Shown: positions 55,918-64,000 of the stretch, piece after piece | Layout of the letters: every line of letters starts with the position of its first letter | Numbering within the stretch: the stretch's first letter is position 1 | Origin: Aquimarina spongiae | GTDB lineage: Bacteria; Bacteroidota; Bacteroidia; Flavobacteriales; Flavobacteriaceae | NCBI RefSeq assembly: GCF_900141785.1 | Contig: NZ_FQYP01000007.1 | Location: forward strand, 310,001-374,000 | Reading direction: 5' to 3' | DNA: 64,000 bases | The notes under the pieces: model-generated | Database searches by the model: none | Told to the model about the DNA's origin: nothing | Seen by the model: the letters and a program-made list of their open reading frames with translations, nothing else | Translations under genes and position numbers: made by a program

Positions 55918-56949
55918 TTATGGTGCTGGATTTGGAATGCTATTATGCACTTCTTCTATTTCTTTCAAAATTTCTTCAGACAAGGTAAGGTCAATACTAC
56001 CTATGTTCTCTTTGAGCTGCGTAAGACTTGTTGCCCCAATAATATTACTCGTTACAAAAGGTCGTTCATTCACAAAAGCTAACGCCATCTGAGTCAAACT
56101 AACATTGTGTTTTTTCGCAATTTCGTTATATGCTCGAGTAGCCTTATAACTATTCTCATTCATATATCTATTATAGTTCGGGAACAGATCTACTCTTGAG
56201 TTTTTCGGGATTTCTTCGAGGTATTTACCGGTAAGCATTCCAAAACCAAGAGGAGAATAGGGAAGGTGTCCCATACGTTCTCTATGCAAAACTTCTGTCA
56301 ACCCAATTTCGTCTTTTCTATTCAGTAAATTATACGGGTTTTGAATGGTAATCATTTTCGGCATTCCTTTCTTTGCCTCTTCGGCGTAACGCATTGCCCC
56401 ATAAGCTGTTTCATTAGATATCCCTATTTGTCTAATTTTACCTTCTTTTATAAAACCTTCCAAATGACCTAATATTTCAGCAAAATTATCAGTCCAAGCC
56501 TCATTTTCATCATGGGTATATCCTAGTTTACCAAAAAAGTTAGTTTGTCTTTCTGGCCAATGCAACTGATACAAATCGATATAATCTGTTTGCAATCGCT
56601 CCAAACTTTTATGGATCGCATCTTCTATTTCACTTTTTGTAAAACCCCCACTCCTAATATGCTTACTAAACTCTGCTGGACCCGTGATTTTTGAAGCAAT
56701 AACTACCTCATTTCTTTTACCGGTTTTCTTTAACCAGGTTCCAATAATCCGTTCTGTACTTCCTTGAGTTTCTTTTCTGGCAGGAACTGAATATAACTCT
56801 GCTGTATCTATAAAATTAACACCTTGCTCTATAGCGTAGTCCAACTGTTGATGACCTTCTTCTTCTGTATTCTGTTCTCCCCAGGTCATACTACCTAGGC
56901 ATATCTTACTTACTTTAATATCTGTATTGGGTAAAGTAGTGTACTTCAT
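55918..56949 (-). CDS. Aldo/keto reductase (Tas/YajO-like)
   Basis: This 343-residue NADPH-dependent oxidoreductase has the AKR motifs NFIDTAELYSVP (Asp, Tyr), KRNEVVIASKITG (Lys) and LYQLHWPERQTNFFG (His). The conserved TQMALAFVNERPFVTSNIIGATS forms the cofactor region. It resembles E. coli Tas. I take ATG at 56949 (MKYTTLPNTDIKVS); 42 codons of open frame upstream do not look like this family. It converges with radA with only 2 nt between stops. The substrate is unknown. Confidence 0.93.
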   Translation of the reverse strand: MKYTTLPNTDIKVSKICLGSMTWGEQNTEEEGHQQLDYAIEQGVNFIDTAELYSVPARKETQGSTERIIGTWLKKTGKRNEVVIASKITGPAEFSKHIRSGGFTKSEIEDAIHKSLERLQTDYIDLYQLHWPERQTNFFGKLGYTHDENEAWTDNFAEILGHLEGFIKEGKIRQIGISNETAYGAMRYAEEAKKGMPKMITIQNPYNLLNRKDEIGLTEVLHRERMGHLPYSPLGFGMLTGKYLEEIPKNSRVDLFPNYNRYMNENSYKATRAYNEIAKKHNVSLTQMALAFVNERPFVTSNIIGATSLTQLKENIGSIDLTLSEEILKEIEEVHNSIPNPAP

Positions 56950-57587
56950 TCTTAAAACACTCGTATTTTGGTTGATTAATGTCGTCAAAAGTAGAAACTC
57001 TTGCGCTAAACTATTCCAAAAATTATCATAATAAATAACAGTTGCAAGGCATAAATCTGTGCAATAATTCCACAATATTTCTGAATTCTCTACATATTTT
57101 GAAAGTCAAAAAAAATCTAATATTATTTTAACTACTTGATATGTAAATATTTACAAAATCAACATGGTAATGGAATAGTTGTTTCTACACTTAATTATGG
57201 AAACAAAAACTTTTTCTAATCTATTTGATCAGGAGGAGACATTAACCAAAATATATTATAGATACCAACCAAAATTATAGATTAATTATAAGCATGAATA
57301 ACCCAACCAAAATTGTGTATTCAAATGCCAGGGGAGAGTGGTTTGACCCGAGCAAAGAGGGATGATGACTGACTATACCCCCTCTTTTAACCTGAAAAAG
57401 AGCTTCGATATGAAGCTCTTTTTTTTACTCAAACAGACACAACTATACCCCCAGAGTTGTATCTATTTGCACCAACTAACCAACCTAAACACTAATTATA
57501 TTTCTTATTTATATCCTAAAAGTAGATCAAAACGTGTTATTGTGAAATCCAAAATGAGGGAATGCTATCGTTCGTTGAGGGAAGTGA
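56950..57587. other. 638-bp intergenic region with orphan terminator and two tiny ORFs
   Basis: Both neighbouring genes are on the minus strand, yet a strong terminator on the + strand lies at 57397-57428. Two tiny + ORFs precede it: 57197-57280 (27 aa, METKTFSNLFDQ...) and 57294-57365 (23 aa, MNNPTKIVYSNARGEW...). An 11-bp direct repeat, ACTATACCCCC, flanks the terminator (57372-57382 and 57443-57453). A minus-strand TAATTTTG (57277-57270) could be the aldo/keto reductase promoter. The rest is featureless. Confidence 0.5.
57397..57428 (+). terminator. Strong Rho-independent terminator
   Basis: AAAGAGCTTC (57397-57406) and GAAGCTCTTT (57412-57421) form a 10-bp stem with a 5-nt loop, then T-run 57419-57427. 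A 5-A run on the left could serve the minus strand, for DUF434 transcripts, but the longer T-run is on the + strand. Confidence 0.85.
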
Positions 57588-58301
57588 TCAAGAAACCTCT
57601 ACAATACATTTTTTGGTGATTTTATTTTCTAGAAGATACTCCACCAAATTAAAATTTCTTTCTGCTCTATCTAATATCCAGGCGTCAGAACTCACCACTA
57701 TATCCAAAGAATCTGCCAATACTTTGTCCGGATCATTGACCAAGTCGATATGCCATGGCAAATCCTGTTGCTCGGCCATTTCTCTAAGATGTGTTTTAAG
57801 TCGGCCGCTATTGGATACCGGAGCATCAAAATACCAATGTACCGTCAGCACACCTAATTCTTGAAGGGCATCGGCTACCATTTGTAGCACCTGTTGGGTC
57901 TTTTGCACTCTTTTGTAAGTACCATGAACTCCAGAGATATCCCTGTAACACCCATCTAGCCCTTTAAAAATATATGCTCCAGACAAGGCACTTTCTAGAG
58001 TGATCAACAGATTAAAACCATCTATGGCAACGGTCATTCCTTTAAGTTCTTTTGGGAGTAACACTCGTTCTTTTCGCAATGAGATTTGTTGTTTACTTGC
58101 ACTGATACCACGTAATGCTTTTTGTTGTCTCGCATTGAGTCGATATCTATTCCCTACCAATTGTATTGAAGACTTTTCGGCAAACCCTCTAGAGAGCAAA
58201 TAACACATATCCTCTGCAGCCTCTTTTAGTTTTTCAAGCACTAAAGAGCTTCCGAACAAGCGGTCATCACTAGCTTCTTTTCCTCGGTTACGTGTTGTCA
58301 T
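57588..58301 (-). CDS. DUF434 (and DUF5616) domain protein
   Basis: This 237-residue protein has an N-terminal DUF434 helical part (DDRLFGSSLVLEKLKEAAEDMCYLLSRGF; QQKALRG). A C-terminal alpha/beta part has the acidic and Asn/Asp residues TVAIDGFNLLITLESALSGAYIF, YFDAPVSNSGRLK and VSSDAWILDRA. The layout recalls a PIN/NYN-like nuclease fold with acidic residues near AIDGFN, DAPVSN and SSDAWILD, but I cannot confirm activity. Its function is unknown. Confidence 0.7.
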   Translation of the reverse strand: MTTRNRGKEASDDRLFGSSLVLEKLKEAAEDMCYLLSRGFAEKSSIQLVGNRYRLNARQQKALRGISASKQQISLRKERVLLPKELKGMTVAIDGFNLLITLESALSGAYIFKGLDGCYRDISGVHGTYKRVQKTQQVLQMVADALQELGVLTVHWYFDAPVSNSGRLKTHLREMAEQQDLPWHIDLVNDPDKVLADSLDIVVSSDAWILDRAERNFNLVEYLLENKITKKCIVEVS

Positions 58302-58349
58302 TTTGTCTAGAAGACTTTATCATTGAAGTAACTTATACAAACAAAAAAA

Positions 58350-58364
58350 GCGCCTAAAGCGCTA
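58350..58364. terminator. Terminator after the S26-like gene
   Basis: AGCGC-CTAAA-GCGCT, a 5-bp stem, is followed on the minus strand by a run of seven T, just past the stop of the S26-like gene at 58368. It is short but GC-rich. Confidence 0.65.
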
Positions 58365-58367
58365 CAT

Positions 58368-58667
58368 CTATGACATTGGTAATATTTCTACTACCTTGCC
58401 ATATACTTTTTTGGTCCATCCGTTAAGATGACCTCGGTTATTACCGATTAGTAATCCTCGTTTCGCATTTTTTCCTTTTACCAAATGCGTAAAACAGTTA
58501 CCTCTCACTTTACAAAACACAATATCACCAGTATCACAATCCTCCCAATCAACAGGAGCTAGTACTACGGGTTGTTTTGACTTTAGAATAGGTAACATCG
58601 AATTACCAGGTTCTTTAGAGACAATAGTCTCTCCATTCAATAGTTTTTGAATTTTCCAATTCATCAT
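58368..58667 (-). CDS. S24/S26-type peptidase-like protein (99 aa)
   Basis: This 99-residue protein has SKEPGNSMLPILKSKQPVVLAP, matching the GxSMxP-type serine box of S24/S26 peptidases. DTGDIVFCKVRGNCFTHLV is a beta-strand block, and LIGNNRGHLNGWTKKVYGKVVEI follows as in LexA-like folds. The catalytic Ser is visible, but a Lys partner is not certain. There is no DNA-binding or membrane domain. It may be a stand-alone relative or binding protein. Confidence 0.65.
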   Translation of the reverse strand: MMNWKIQKLLNGETIVSKEPGNSMLPILKSKQPVVLAPVDWEDCDTGDIVFCKVRGNCFTHLVKGKNAKRGLLIGNNRGHLNGWTKKVYGKVVEILPMS

Positions 58668-58785
58668 TTTTCATTTTTAAATTAAACTTCAATTCAAAAA
58701 CTATGGAGTATGGGTATTCAAAGAACGAGTACTTATAAGTACATCACAAAGGTAATTATTTTTAAATAATGAGGATATGTAAAAA

Positions 58786-58811
58786 AAACAGCCAGATCAA
58801 ACCGGCTGTTT
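58786..58811. terminator. Terminator of the zinc-ribbon/TerB-like gene
   Basis: AAACAGCC (58786-58793) pairs with GGCTGTTT (58804-58811), with a 10-nt loop. The A-run at 58781-58788 gives a T-tail on the minus strand. Confidence 0.8.
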
Positions 58812-58836
58812 TTGCTGAAATATTTTAGAAGGCAGG

Positions 58837-59517
58837 CTAGTTTAGCTGCCCTTCTTTGAGTTTGGACATGTCTTTTTGTTTTAATTTATCAATTAGTGTT
58901 TGATACATTTCTTTAGGTAATCCACATGCGATCAAGTATTCTTTCATCAGTGTTTCTTCTTCCTCTTCAATAGATCCATCGGCCAATAAGACCACGGCAG
59001 CCTGTGCTAATACATTGATCAACGCTTCAGAGGACAAAACATTTCTAGCCTCGCTCAAATAATTAAAAACTCGATTGTCCTTGTTTGCATTCACTTTTAC
59101 ATCTTCATGTATCGCCATCAGTTCTTCTCTCATTTCCACAAAACCTTCAATCACATCCATAATTTCGCGCTCTTCTTCTTTAGCAAAATCTCCATCGATG
59201 ATCGACATATGAGTCATAGAAGCCACCAAAGCTTTTGCGAAAATTTGTTTCGCGCGTTTTTGATTTTCATCAATCTCTTGTTTTGATTGTTGTAGAACGG
59301 TTTTGATGTTTTCATTATACGCACTTTTACAACGATCACATTGATAAAAACGATCCACTACATCTAGTGGAATTACAGGAATAAAAAACAAGGTAAACCA
59401 TCTGCGATACAATTTATGTACAAGGTTTCCATCGTTACAATTTGGACAAGAATTGGATAAAACAGGACTGTCATTAACAGTATGTTTTATTCCTCGGGTT
59501 CCGAAGATAATAAACAT
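58837..59517 (-). CDS. Zinc-ribbon protein with TerB-like domain
   Basis: This 226-residue protein has two CxxC pairs of a zinc ribbon near the N-terminus (SCPNCND and QCDRCKSAY) with a hydrophobic strand between (WFTLFFIPVIPLD). A TerB-like helical domain follows (about 100-215), with acidic metal-site patterns IIDGDFAKEEEREI and LLADGSIEEEEETLMKEYL. TerB domains occur in envelope-stress and tellurite proteins; the role here is unknown. I take ATG 59517 (MFIIFGTRG) because 15 upstream codons look non-native. Confidence 0.78.
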   Translation of the reverse strand: MFIIFGTRGIKHTVNDSPVLSNSCPNCNDGNLVHKLYRRWFTLFFIPVIPLDVVDRFYQCDRCKSAYNENIKTVLQQSKQEIDENQKRAKQIFAKALVASMTHMSIIDGDFAKEEEREIMDVIEGFVEMREELMAIHEDVKVNANKDNRVFNYLSEARNVLSSEALINVLAQAAVVLLADGSIEEEEETLMKEYLIACGLPKEMYQTLIDKLKQKDMSKLKEGQLN

Positions 59518-59632
59518 AATAGGGTAGAATTTTATAGATTTAGTTACTGTTAAAGATAACATAATAATCCAAACCGCCTAATAATTATGTAGTTAACTCT
59601 ACGGCACCATTTCTTTTTTGAAAAATAACTAC

Positions 59633-62600
59633 CTACCTCTTCTTCTTGTTTATAAAGTAAAAAAGACCCAATAGTAGAATACTAAAACCTATTCCTAAAA
59701 TCCAATACCACCAATTGTGATTTGCAAATTGAATGGGGTCTGGATCACCAACCAAGTAAAAGCCTCCCCAATAAAAAGGATCGGATAGGTAGTAAAACTC
59801 TTCGGAGTTTAAATATTTCAATTTTGCCTGCTGCAAAGCCACATTTTTGGGCATTCCTTCTTTTAAGTTTTTATAGAAATATTGCATAATGGCAGGTGTA
59901 GTTTCGTCTGAAACTGCCCAATTTGTAAGCAATAAACTTTTTGTGCCTGCATATTGAAACGCATTCCCCAAGCTCATAATACCTTCTCCATTAGCAATTT
60001 TACCGCTACCGGTATTGCATGCGCTTAACACAGTAAGCCTTGAAGGAATATTCATCGCAAACAACTCGTGGTTGTATAAAAAACTATCCTCTAAAGTGTC
60101 TTTGGTTTTTGTAAAGAACAATTTAGAATTTTCTGGGTGTTCATTATCTACTTCTCCATGTAAAGCCAGATGTACAATAGCGTACTCTCCTGCTTTTCTT
60201 TTGAAATTAAATTCTGTAGCTGTTGATCCATAGTAATACTCTCCATCAACAATATTTGATATAAATCGTATTTCTTTTCTAGTTCCCGGGAGATCCTCCG
60301 TAGCGTTTCTTAAAAGATCAAAGCTTATTTTTGAATTTGAAGTTTTGTCATTATTGGAGTACGAAAAAGCCAGACATTGTTCCTTTATAGATTCATCACT
60401 GGATTCATCTTTAAGACGATTATAAAGTAAATCAGCAGAATTTGCATAAGATATTGCATATTTTTTCATCAAATAGGGATACTCTCTGGGGTGTAAAACT
60501 GTTGGATCTATATCGGTAAGTTTGGTGGTAAGAAGGAGATCAAAATTGAGATGCCATAAGGGCCCATCAGGAATTATTGTTAGGTGTTTACTGTTCAAAT
60601 GCGGTTTCAATGGTGCAATTAACATTGTATATAAATCATGTCCATACTCTTGATAAGCCTCAAGATCTTTTTCTACAATCTTATCTCTAAACGACTTTAC
60701 TTTTTCTTCTAGTTCTGAGGTTGACAGACTCTTTGCAACTATAGTATCTTTTGAAATCGAAAATGTATAAGTAGTACTATCTGAAACAAAAAACTCTAAC
60801 AACGCACTGTTTTCGTCAAGCCGTTTTTGAATATCGTTTAAGGTAATAAGATCATTTGTGTAGAGGAGCTGATAATATTTAGGGTATTGGGTCAATAACA
60901 CCTGAGTTAAAGAATCTTGTCTACGATTGATTTCAAAGAGTTTATTTTCATGGTATGAAATATCTAAGCTATCTCCAGATTTACTTGCCAATTCCTGATC
61001 CTCTCGAGCGCTATCATTTTGCGGGAAATTGGCAATTTTTGATTGATGAAATGCTTTATTGATTCTCAACCTTTTTTCCAAAGAAACCAAATCTTCTGGT
61101 AGAGCCAAAGATTGATTGGTTGACGGATCATTTACCATTTCCCTCAAAATATTAGCTCTACTTTTTTCTACGTAATAGAATGCTTTTTCTAGTAACTTTT
61201 GATCGGATGTAATTGAATACAATAAAAATTGAGCTTCTATAGCTTTTTGATATACTTCTCTAGTTTGTTTAGAAAAGGTAACTTTATCCTTAAATGAAGT
61301 ATATCCTTGACGAATCTTATTAATCACCAGATCTGCTTTTTTGTAATGAGCAATGGCATTGTTTAGGTAAGGCTCATCTTTATTTTTCTGATAAAGACCA
61401 GCATTGCATTTTGCTTGGCCAATTAGGCCAGTTAACAACATACTATTATCAAGGTATTCTGCATACTTACGATTGATTTGATTTTCTGTGCTACTCCGAA
61501 CAACCTTAGTATAATAATCCAAAGCTTTATTATAAAATCCCTGATCATAGTACACTTCGGCGATAAAAATATCTGATCGAATACTAAAGTTATTATCGCT
61601 ATCAAATATGTTCTCGCGTATTTTCTTTGCTCTATTATAATACTCTAAAGCTTCATCGTAAGCATTGATTGCTCTTTTCACTTTTGCTATATTCTCTAAG
61701 GATTCCGCAATCAAGGAGTTATCTTCATCAAACACTTTAATAAATACGTTCAGGGCTTCTTCATAAAATGTTAAGGCCTTATTGTACTGTTGTTTGAAAA
61801 AATAAATATTCCCAGTCACGTTATTTGTAATTCCTATTTTTTCATGTGTTTCTCCAAAGACTTGTTTGTTTATTCTTAGCGCTCGTTTAGCATACAACAA
61901 CGCTTGGTCATAATCCTCAATATCTATACTTACATAGGCCAAGCTATTAAGAGCTGTGGCCGTTTGATAATGGTTCTCACCCGCTTTTTTGATAGAGAAG
62001 TCTAAAGATTTTTTATAAAACTCCCGCGCTTTTTCATAAGCCCCTTTCTTCCTATACGCATTTCCAATACCATTGTAAATTTTTCCCAGATTTCGACTAT
62101 TTCTATACTTTTCAGTATATATCTCCAACGCCTTGTATAGATACTCTAACCTTTTATCATTGAGTCCAAATCCTCCATACAATAACCCTAGACTATAGTA
62201 CGAATTAGCAACATGAATACTCTGGATACCAAAAAGTTCTTTATATAAAGTGATCGCCTTGTTGTAATGCAATTCAGACAAATCACTTCTATCGATATCT
62301 TTATACAATGTCCCAAGTTGATAGTATAAATGGGCTTCATTTTCTCTACTTTCTATTTGACTATTAATCCTTATCTCAAGTGATTTTTTAAGGAAAAACT
62401 CTGCTTTCTTATACCTTGAAATTCTCATGTAAACCCCTCCTACATCAGAGTGTGGAGAAGCAGTAAGGGGGTGTCCTTCGCCATAAGTATCCAGAATAAT
62501 TTTTAAGTTTTTTGTATATAATTCAATAGCTTCGTGGTGGTTTCCTTTACTATTTTGAATCATTCCTATTCGTTTATAGGTTTCTCCGGTGGCAGGATGA

Positions 62601-63175
62601 TGCTTTCCAAAAACATTTTCTCTTATGGCTAAGCATTTTTTATAATATTCTAAAGCTCTATCAATATGTCCTTGCCTATGATACCATACCCCAATTTTGT
62701 CATAAGAAAGTGCTATATCTTCATGCTCTTCTGGAGCTATTTTACGTCGTATCGCAAAAGCTTTGTCAAAATTTTCTCTGGCTTTGGTGAAGTCTGAGAC
62801 ACTTTGCTCATAATAATGACCAATATTATCATATGCAAATGCTTCCTCTCTGCTGTTTTTTGGTAAATATTGATTACATATTTCTAACGCTTTATTTGCA
62901 TTTTCTAGAGAGGTCTCAAAATTGGATTGAATTTTTTGAATATTGGATTTTTGATTTAAACAATGAGCAACCCTTTCCCAAGCCTGAGCTTCCTGATAGG
63001 CAAACTGCGCCTTATCATAAGTTTCTAATGATTTTTTAAATCGAGCATCAACAAATAAAGAATCAGCTGTTTTGTAATAGCTGTGAGCAGTTAATGTATC
63101 CAAAGTTTGCGCAATAGAAATTTGTGGTATCGATACTACAGCCAAAAAAGAAAGAAAATAGAGGGTACGTTTCAT
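59633..63175 (-). CDS. TPR-CHAT protein: caspase-like protease domain, exported and membrane-anchored
   Basis: This 1180-residue protein has a signal peptide (MKRTLYFLSFLAVVSIPQISIAQ), then about 13-15 TPR units (about 35-620; repeats such as ALEYYKKCLAIRENVFGKHHPATGETYKRIG), a linker of coiled-coil character (about 640-770) and a C-terminal CHAT domain (about 870-1150). CHAT catalytic residues are His1006 (HLALHGEVDN) and Cys1053 (VLSACNTGSGK). A last membrane helix (about 1157-1175) ends in KKKR, so the domains probably face the periplasm. CHAT proteins are caspase/separase-like peptidases. The partner and substrate are unknown. A related truncated gene lies upstream at 63396. Confidence 0.88.
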   Translation of the reverse strand: MKRTLYFLSFLAVVSIPQISIAQTLDTLTAHSYYKTADSLFVDARFKKSLETYDKAQFAYQEAQAWERVAHCLNQKSNIQKIQSNFETSLENANKALEICNQYLPKNSREEAFAYDNIGHYYEQSVSDFTKARENFDKAFAIRRKIAPEEHEDIALSYDKIGVWYHRQGHIDRALEYYKKCLAIRENVFGKHHPATGETYKRIGMIQNSKGNHHEAIELYTKNLKIILDTYGEGHPLTASPHSDVGGVYMRISRYKKAEFFLKKSLEIRINSQIESRENEAHLYYQLGTLYKDIDRSDLSELHYNKAITLYKELFGIQSIHVANSYYSLGLLYGGFGLNDKRLEYLYKALEIYTEKYRNSRNLGKIYNGIGNAYRKKGAYEKAREFYKKSLDFSIKKAGENHYQTATALNSLAYVSIDIEDYDQALLYAKRALRINKQVFGETHEKIGITNNVTGNIYFFKQQYNKALTFYEEALNVFIKVFDEDNSLIAESLENIAKVKRAINAYDEALEYYNRAKKIRENIFDSDNNFSIRSDIFIAEVYYDQGFYNKALDYYTKVVRSSTENQINRKYAEYLDNSMLLTGLIGQAKCNAGLYQKNKDEPYLNNAIAHYKKADLVINKIRQGYTSFKDKVTFSKQTREVYQKAIEAQFLLYSITSDQKLLEKAFYYVEKSRANILREMVNDPSTNQSLALPEDLVSLEKRLRINKAFHQSKIANFPQNDSAREDQELASKSGDSLDISYHENKLFEINRRQDSLTQVLLTQYPKYYQLLYTNDLITLNDIQKRLDENSALLEFFVSDSTTYTFSISKDTIVAKSLSTSELEEKVKSFRDKIVEKDLEAYQEYGHDLYTMLIAPLKPHLNSKHLTIIPDGPLWHLNFDLLLTTKLTDIDPTVLHPREYPYLMKKYAISYANSADLLYNRLKDESSDESIKEQCLAFSYSNNDKTSNSKISFDLLRNATEDLPGTRKEIRFISNIVDGEYYYGSTATEFNFKRKAGEYAIVHLALHGEVDNEHPENSKLFFTKTKDTLEDSFLYNHELFAMNIPSRLTVLSACNTGSGKIANGEGIMSLGNAFQYAGTKSLLLTNWAVSDETTPAIMQYFYKNLKEGMPKNVALQQAKLKYLNSEEFYYLSDPFYWGGFYLVGDPDPIQFANHNWWYWILGIGFSILLLGLFYFINKKKR

Positions 63176-63222
63176 TGTGTAAAGGGTATAGTCTATATAG
63201 AAGTGACAAAGAAAATGAAAAT

Positions 63223-63309
63223 GTTACCCTTCGACAAGCTCAGGGTTACGAACTAGGGGTAAATTGATACCTTTCATTATTTGGATTACCCTTCTACAGG
63301 CTTGAGTAG
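63223..63309. repeat. Two related short repeats between the CHAT genes
   Basis: Copy 1 (63223-63249) has arms GTTACCCT and AGGGTTAC around TCGACAAGCTC. Copy 2 (63285-63309) is a degenerate TTACCCTTCTACAGGCTTGA. The core CTTCGACAAGCTCAG is, as I recall, frequent in intergenic repeats of many bacteria. Nothing else is seen in the 220-bp gap. Confidence 0.5.
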
Positions 63310-63395
63310 ATCAATCAATGGATTATTCTCTTGAAAATACTCATAGGCAATCCAAGCACAATTACAGAACTCTATAATTCTTTTAAAATTCTATT

Positions 63396-64000
63396 TTAAC
63401 CTCTTCTGGTTTTCCGTATCAAAAGTAAAATAAGCAAAACCATTACCCCAGCAATCAACCAATACCACCAATTGTTATTTGCAAATTGAATAGGCTCTGG
63501 ATCGCCTACCAAATAAAACCCACCCCAATAAAAAGGAGCTACTCTATTCACATCAGCAGTATTGATATACTGTAGCTTAGCTTGTTGTAGTGCTTCTGCC
63601 TTATTCATTCCCTTTTTAAGATTGGTGTAGAAATACTTCATGAGTTTTGGTGTAGTTTGGTCAGAAACTTCCCAGCTGGTTAGCAACAAACTCTTTGTTC
63701 CTGCGTATTGAAATGCATTACCCAAACTCATAATCCCCTCTCCTTTGGCAATCTTACCACTTCCTGTATTACAAGCACTCAACACCGTAAGTTCTGCAGG
63801 AATATCCAGCGCAAAAAGCTCATGACTGTATAAAAAGTTATCCTCTATCGTATCATTGCTTTTGGTAAAAAACAATCTTGAATTTTCTGGCCTTTCATTG
63901 TCTACTTCGCCATGAAGTGCCAGATGCAAAATGTTATATTTGTTAGCGTTCTTTTTGAAGTTGGTTTCTATAGCTTGAGAGCCAAAATAATATTGCCCAT
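63396..64000 (-). CDS. TPR-CHAT protein 2, C-terminal part only (cut by the right edge)
   Basis: The frame stays open to the window edge; the start given by TTG 63929 is an artefact. The visible 201 residues begin GQYYFGSQAIETNFKKNANK and match the equivalent part of CHAT protein 1 (GEYYYGSTATEFNFKRKAGE). His (HLALHGEVDN) and Cys (VLSACNTGSGK) of the CHAT site are kept, and the end is a membrane helix and KTRRG. It lies 220 bp upstream of CHAT protein 1 in the same direction, so the pair is a tandem duplication. Confidence 0.85.
   Translation of the reverse strand, partial: GQYYFGSQAIETNFKKNANKYNILHLALHGEVDNERPENSRLFFTKSNDTIEDNFLYSHELFALDIPAELTVLSACNTGSGKIAKGEGIMSLGNAFQYAGTKSLLLTSWEVSDQTTPKLMKYFYTNLKKGMNKAEALQQAKLQYINTADVNRVAPFYWGGFYLVGDPEPIQFANNNWWYWLIAGVMVLLILLLIRKTRRG

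Noticed and set aside
57540..57600. CRISPR or repeat array near 57540
   Set aside because: There is no regularly spaced direct repeat; only an 11-bp repeat pair occurs further left.

Overview
The window is AT-rich DNA from a marine-type Bacteroidota, most likely a Flavobacteriaceae member (Aquimarina-like is my guess, not proven). The evidence is the gene content: SusC/CarboxypepD-type TonB receptors, a DUF4270 lipoprotein beside glmS, atpD-atpC apart from the rest of the ATP synthase genes, and a permease-M1 peptidase fusion. Several start regions also carry the Bacteroidota promoter core TAnnTTTG, and I see no strong Shine-Dalgarno sites. There are no rRNA or tRNA genes, IS elements, prophage or CRISPR arrays.

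Region 1 (1-11847, all + strand) is a class I lanthipeptide (RiPP) cluster and the most notable system here. It has a split dehydratase (glutamylation domain cut by the left edge, then a separate elimination protein) and two almost identical 55-residue precursors with double-glycine leaders, each followed by the same hairpin. These are followed by a LanC cyclase, an exported two-DTG aspartic protease with a PDZ-like tail, a C39-like/VKOR/thioredoxin fusion, a C39-peptidase ABC exporter, an HlyD-type adaptor and an orphan 158-residue protein. The inferred route is dehydration and cyclisation in the cytoplasm, leader removal after GG during export, and possibly thiol oxidation and further proteolysis in the periplasm. 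No standard immunity gene was recognised.

Region 2 (11870-20912) holds recX, a JmjC/cupin protein and the biotin genes. bioB and a ketosynthase lie in one block and bioF-bioD-bioA in another, separated by three + strand genes (a Coa1-like protein and two unknown proteins). Region 3 (20883-33125) holds a DUF2975/XRE pair with a palindromic operator, a GNAT enzyme, an S9 peptidase, a lipoprotein, a LytS/LytTR two-component system, and an ABC ATPase with its permease-M1 fusion.

Region 4 (33150-38876) holds atpD-atpC, then a TetR-class II aldolase-BASS transporter operon with two phased operators, and a sterol desaturase-like protein. Region 5 (38932-46317) holds two paralogous TonB receptors and an SGNH lipoprotein. 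Region 6 (46525-56949) holds the starch synthase-like/DUF4270/glmS operon, diverging from panC-panD-flippase-like-esterase-like genes, then radA and an aldo/keto reductase.

Region 7 (56950-64000) has an intergenic stretch of about 640 bp with an orphan terminator, followed by a DUF434 protein, an S26-like protein, a TerB-like zinc-ribbon protein and two tandem TPR-CHAT caspase-like proteins, the second cut by the right edge. Most genes outside Region 1 look like ordinary housekeeping or accessory flavobacterial genes.
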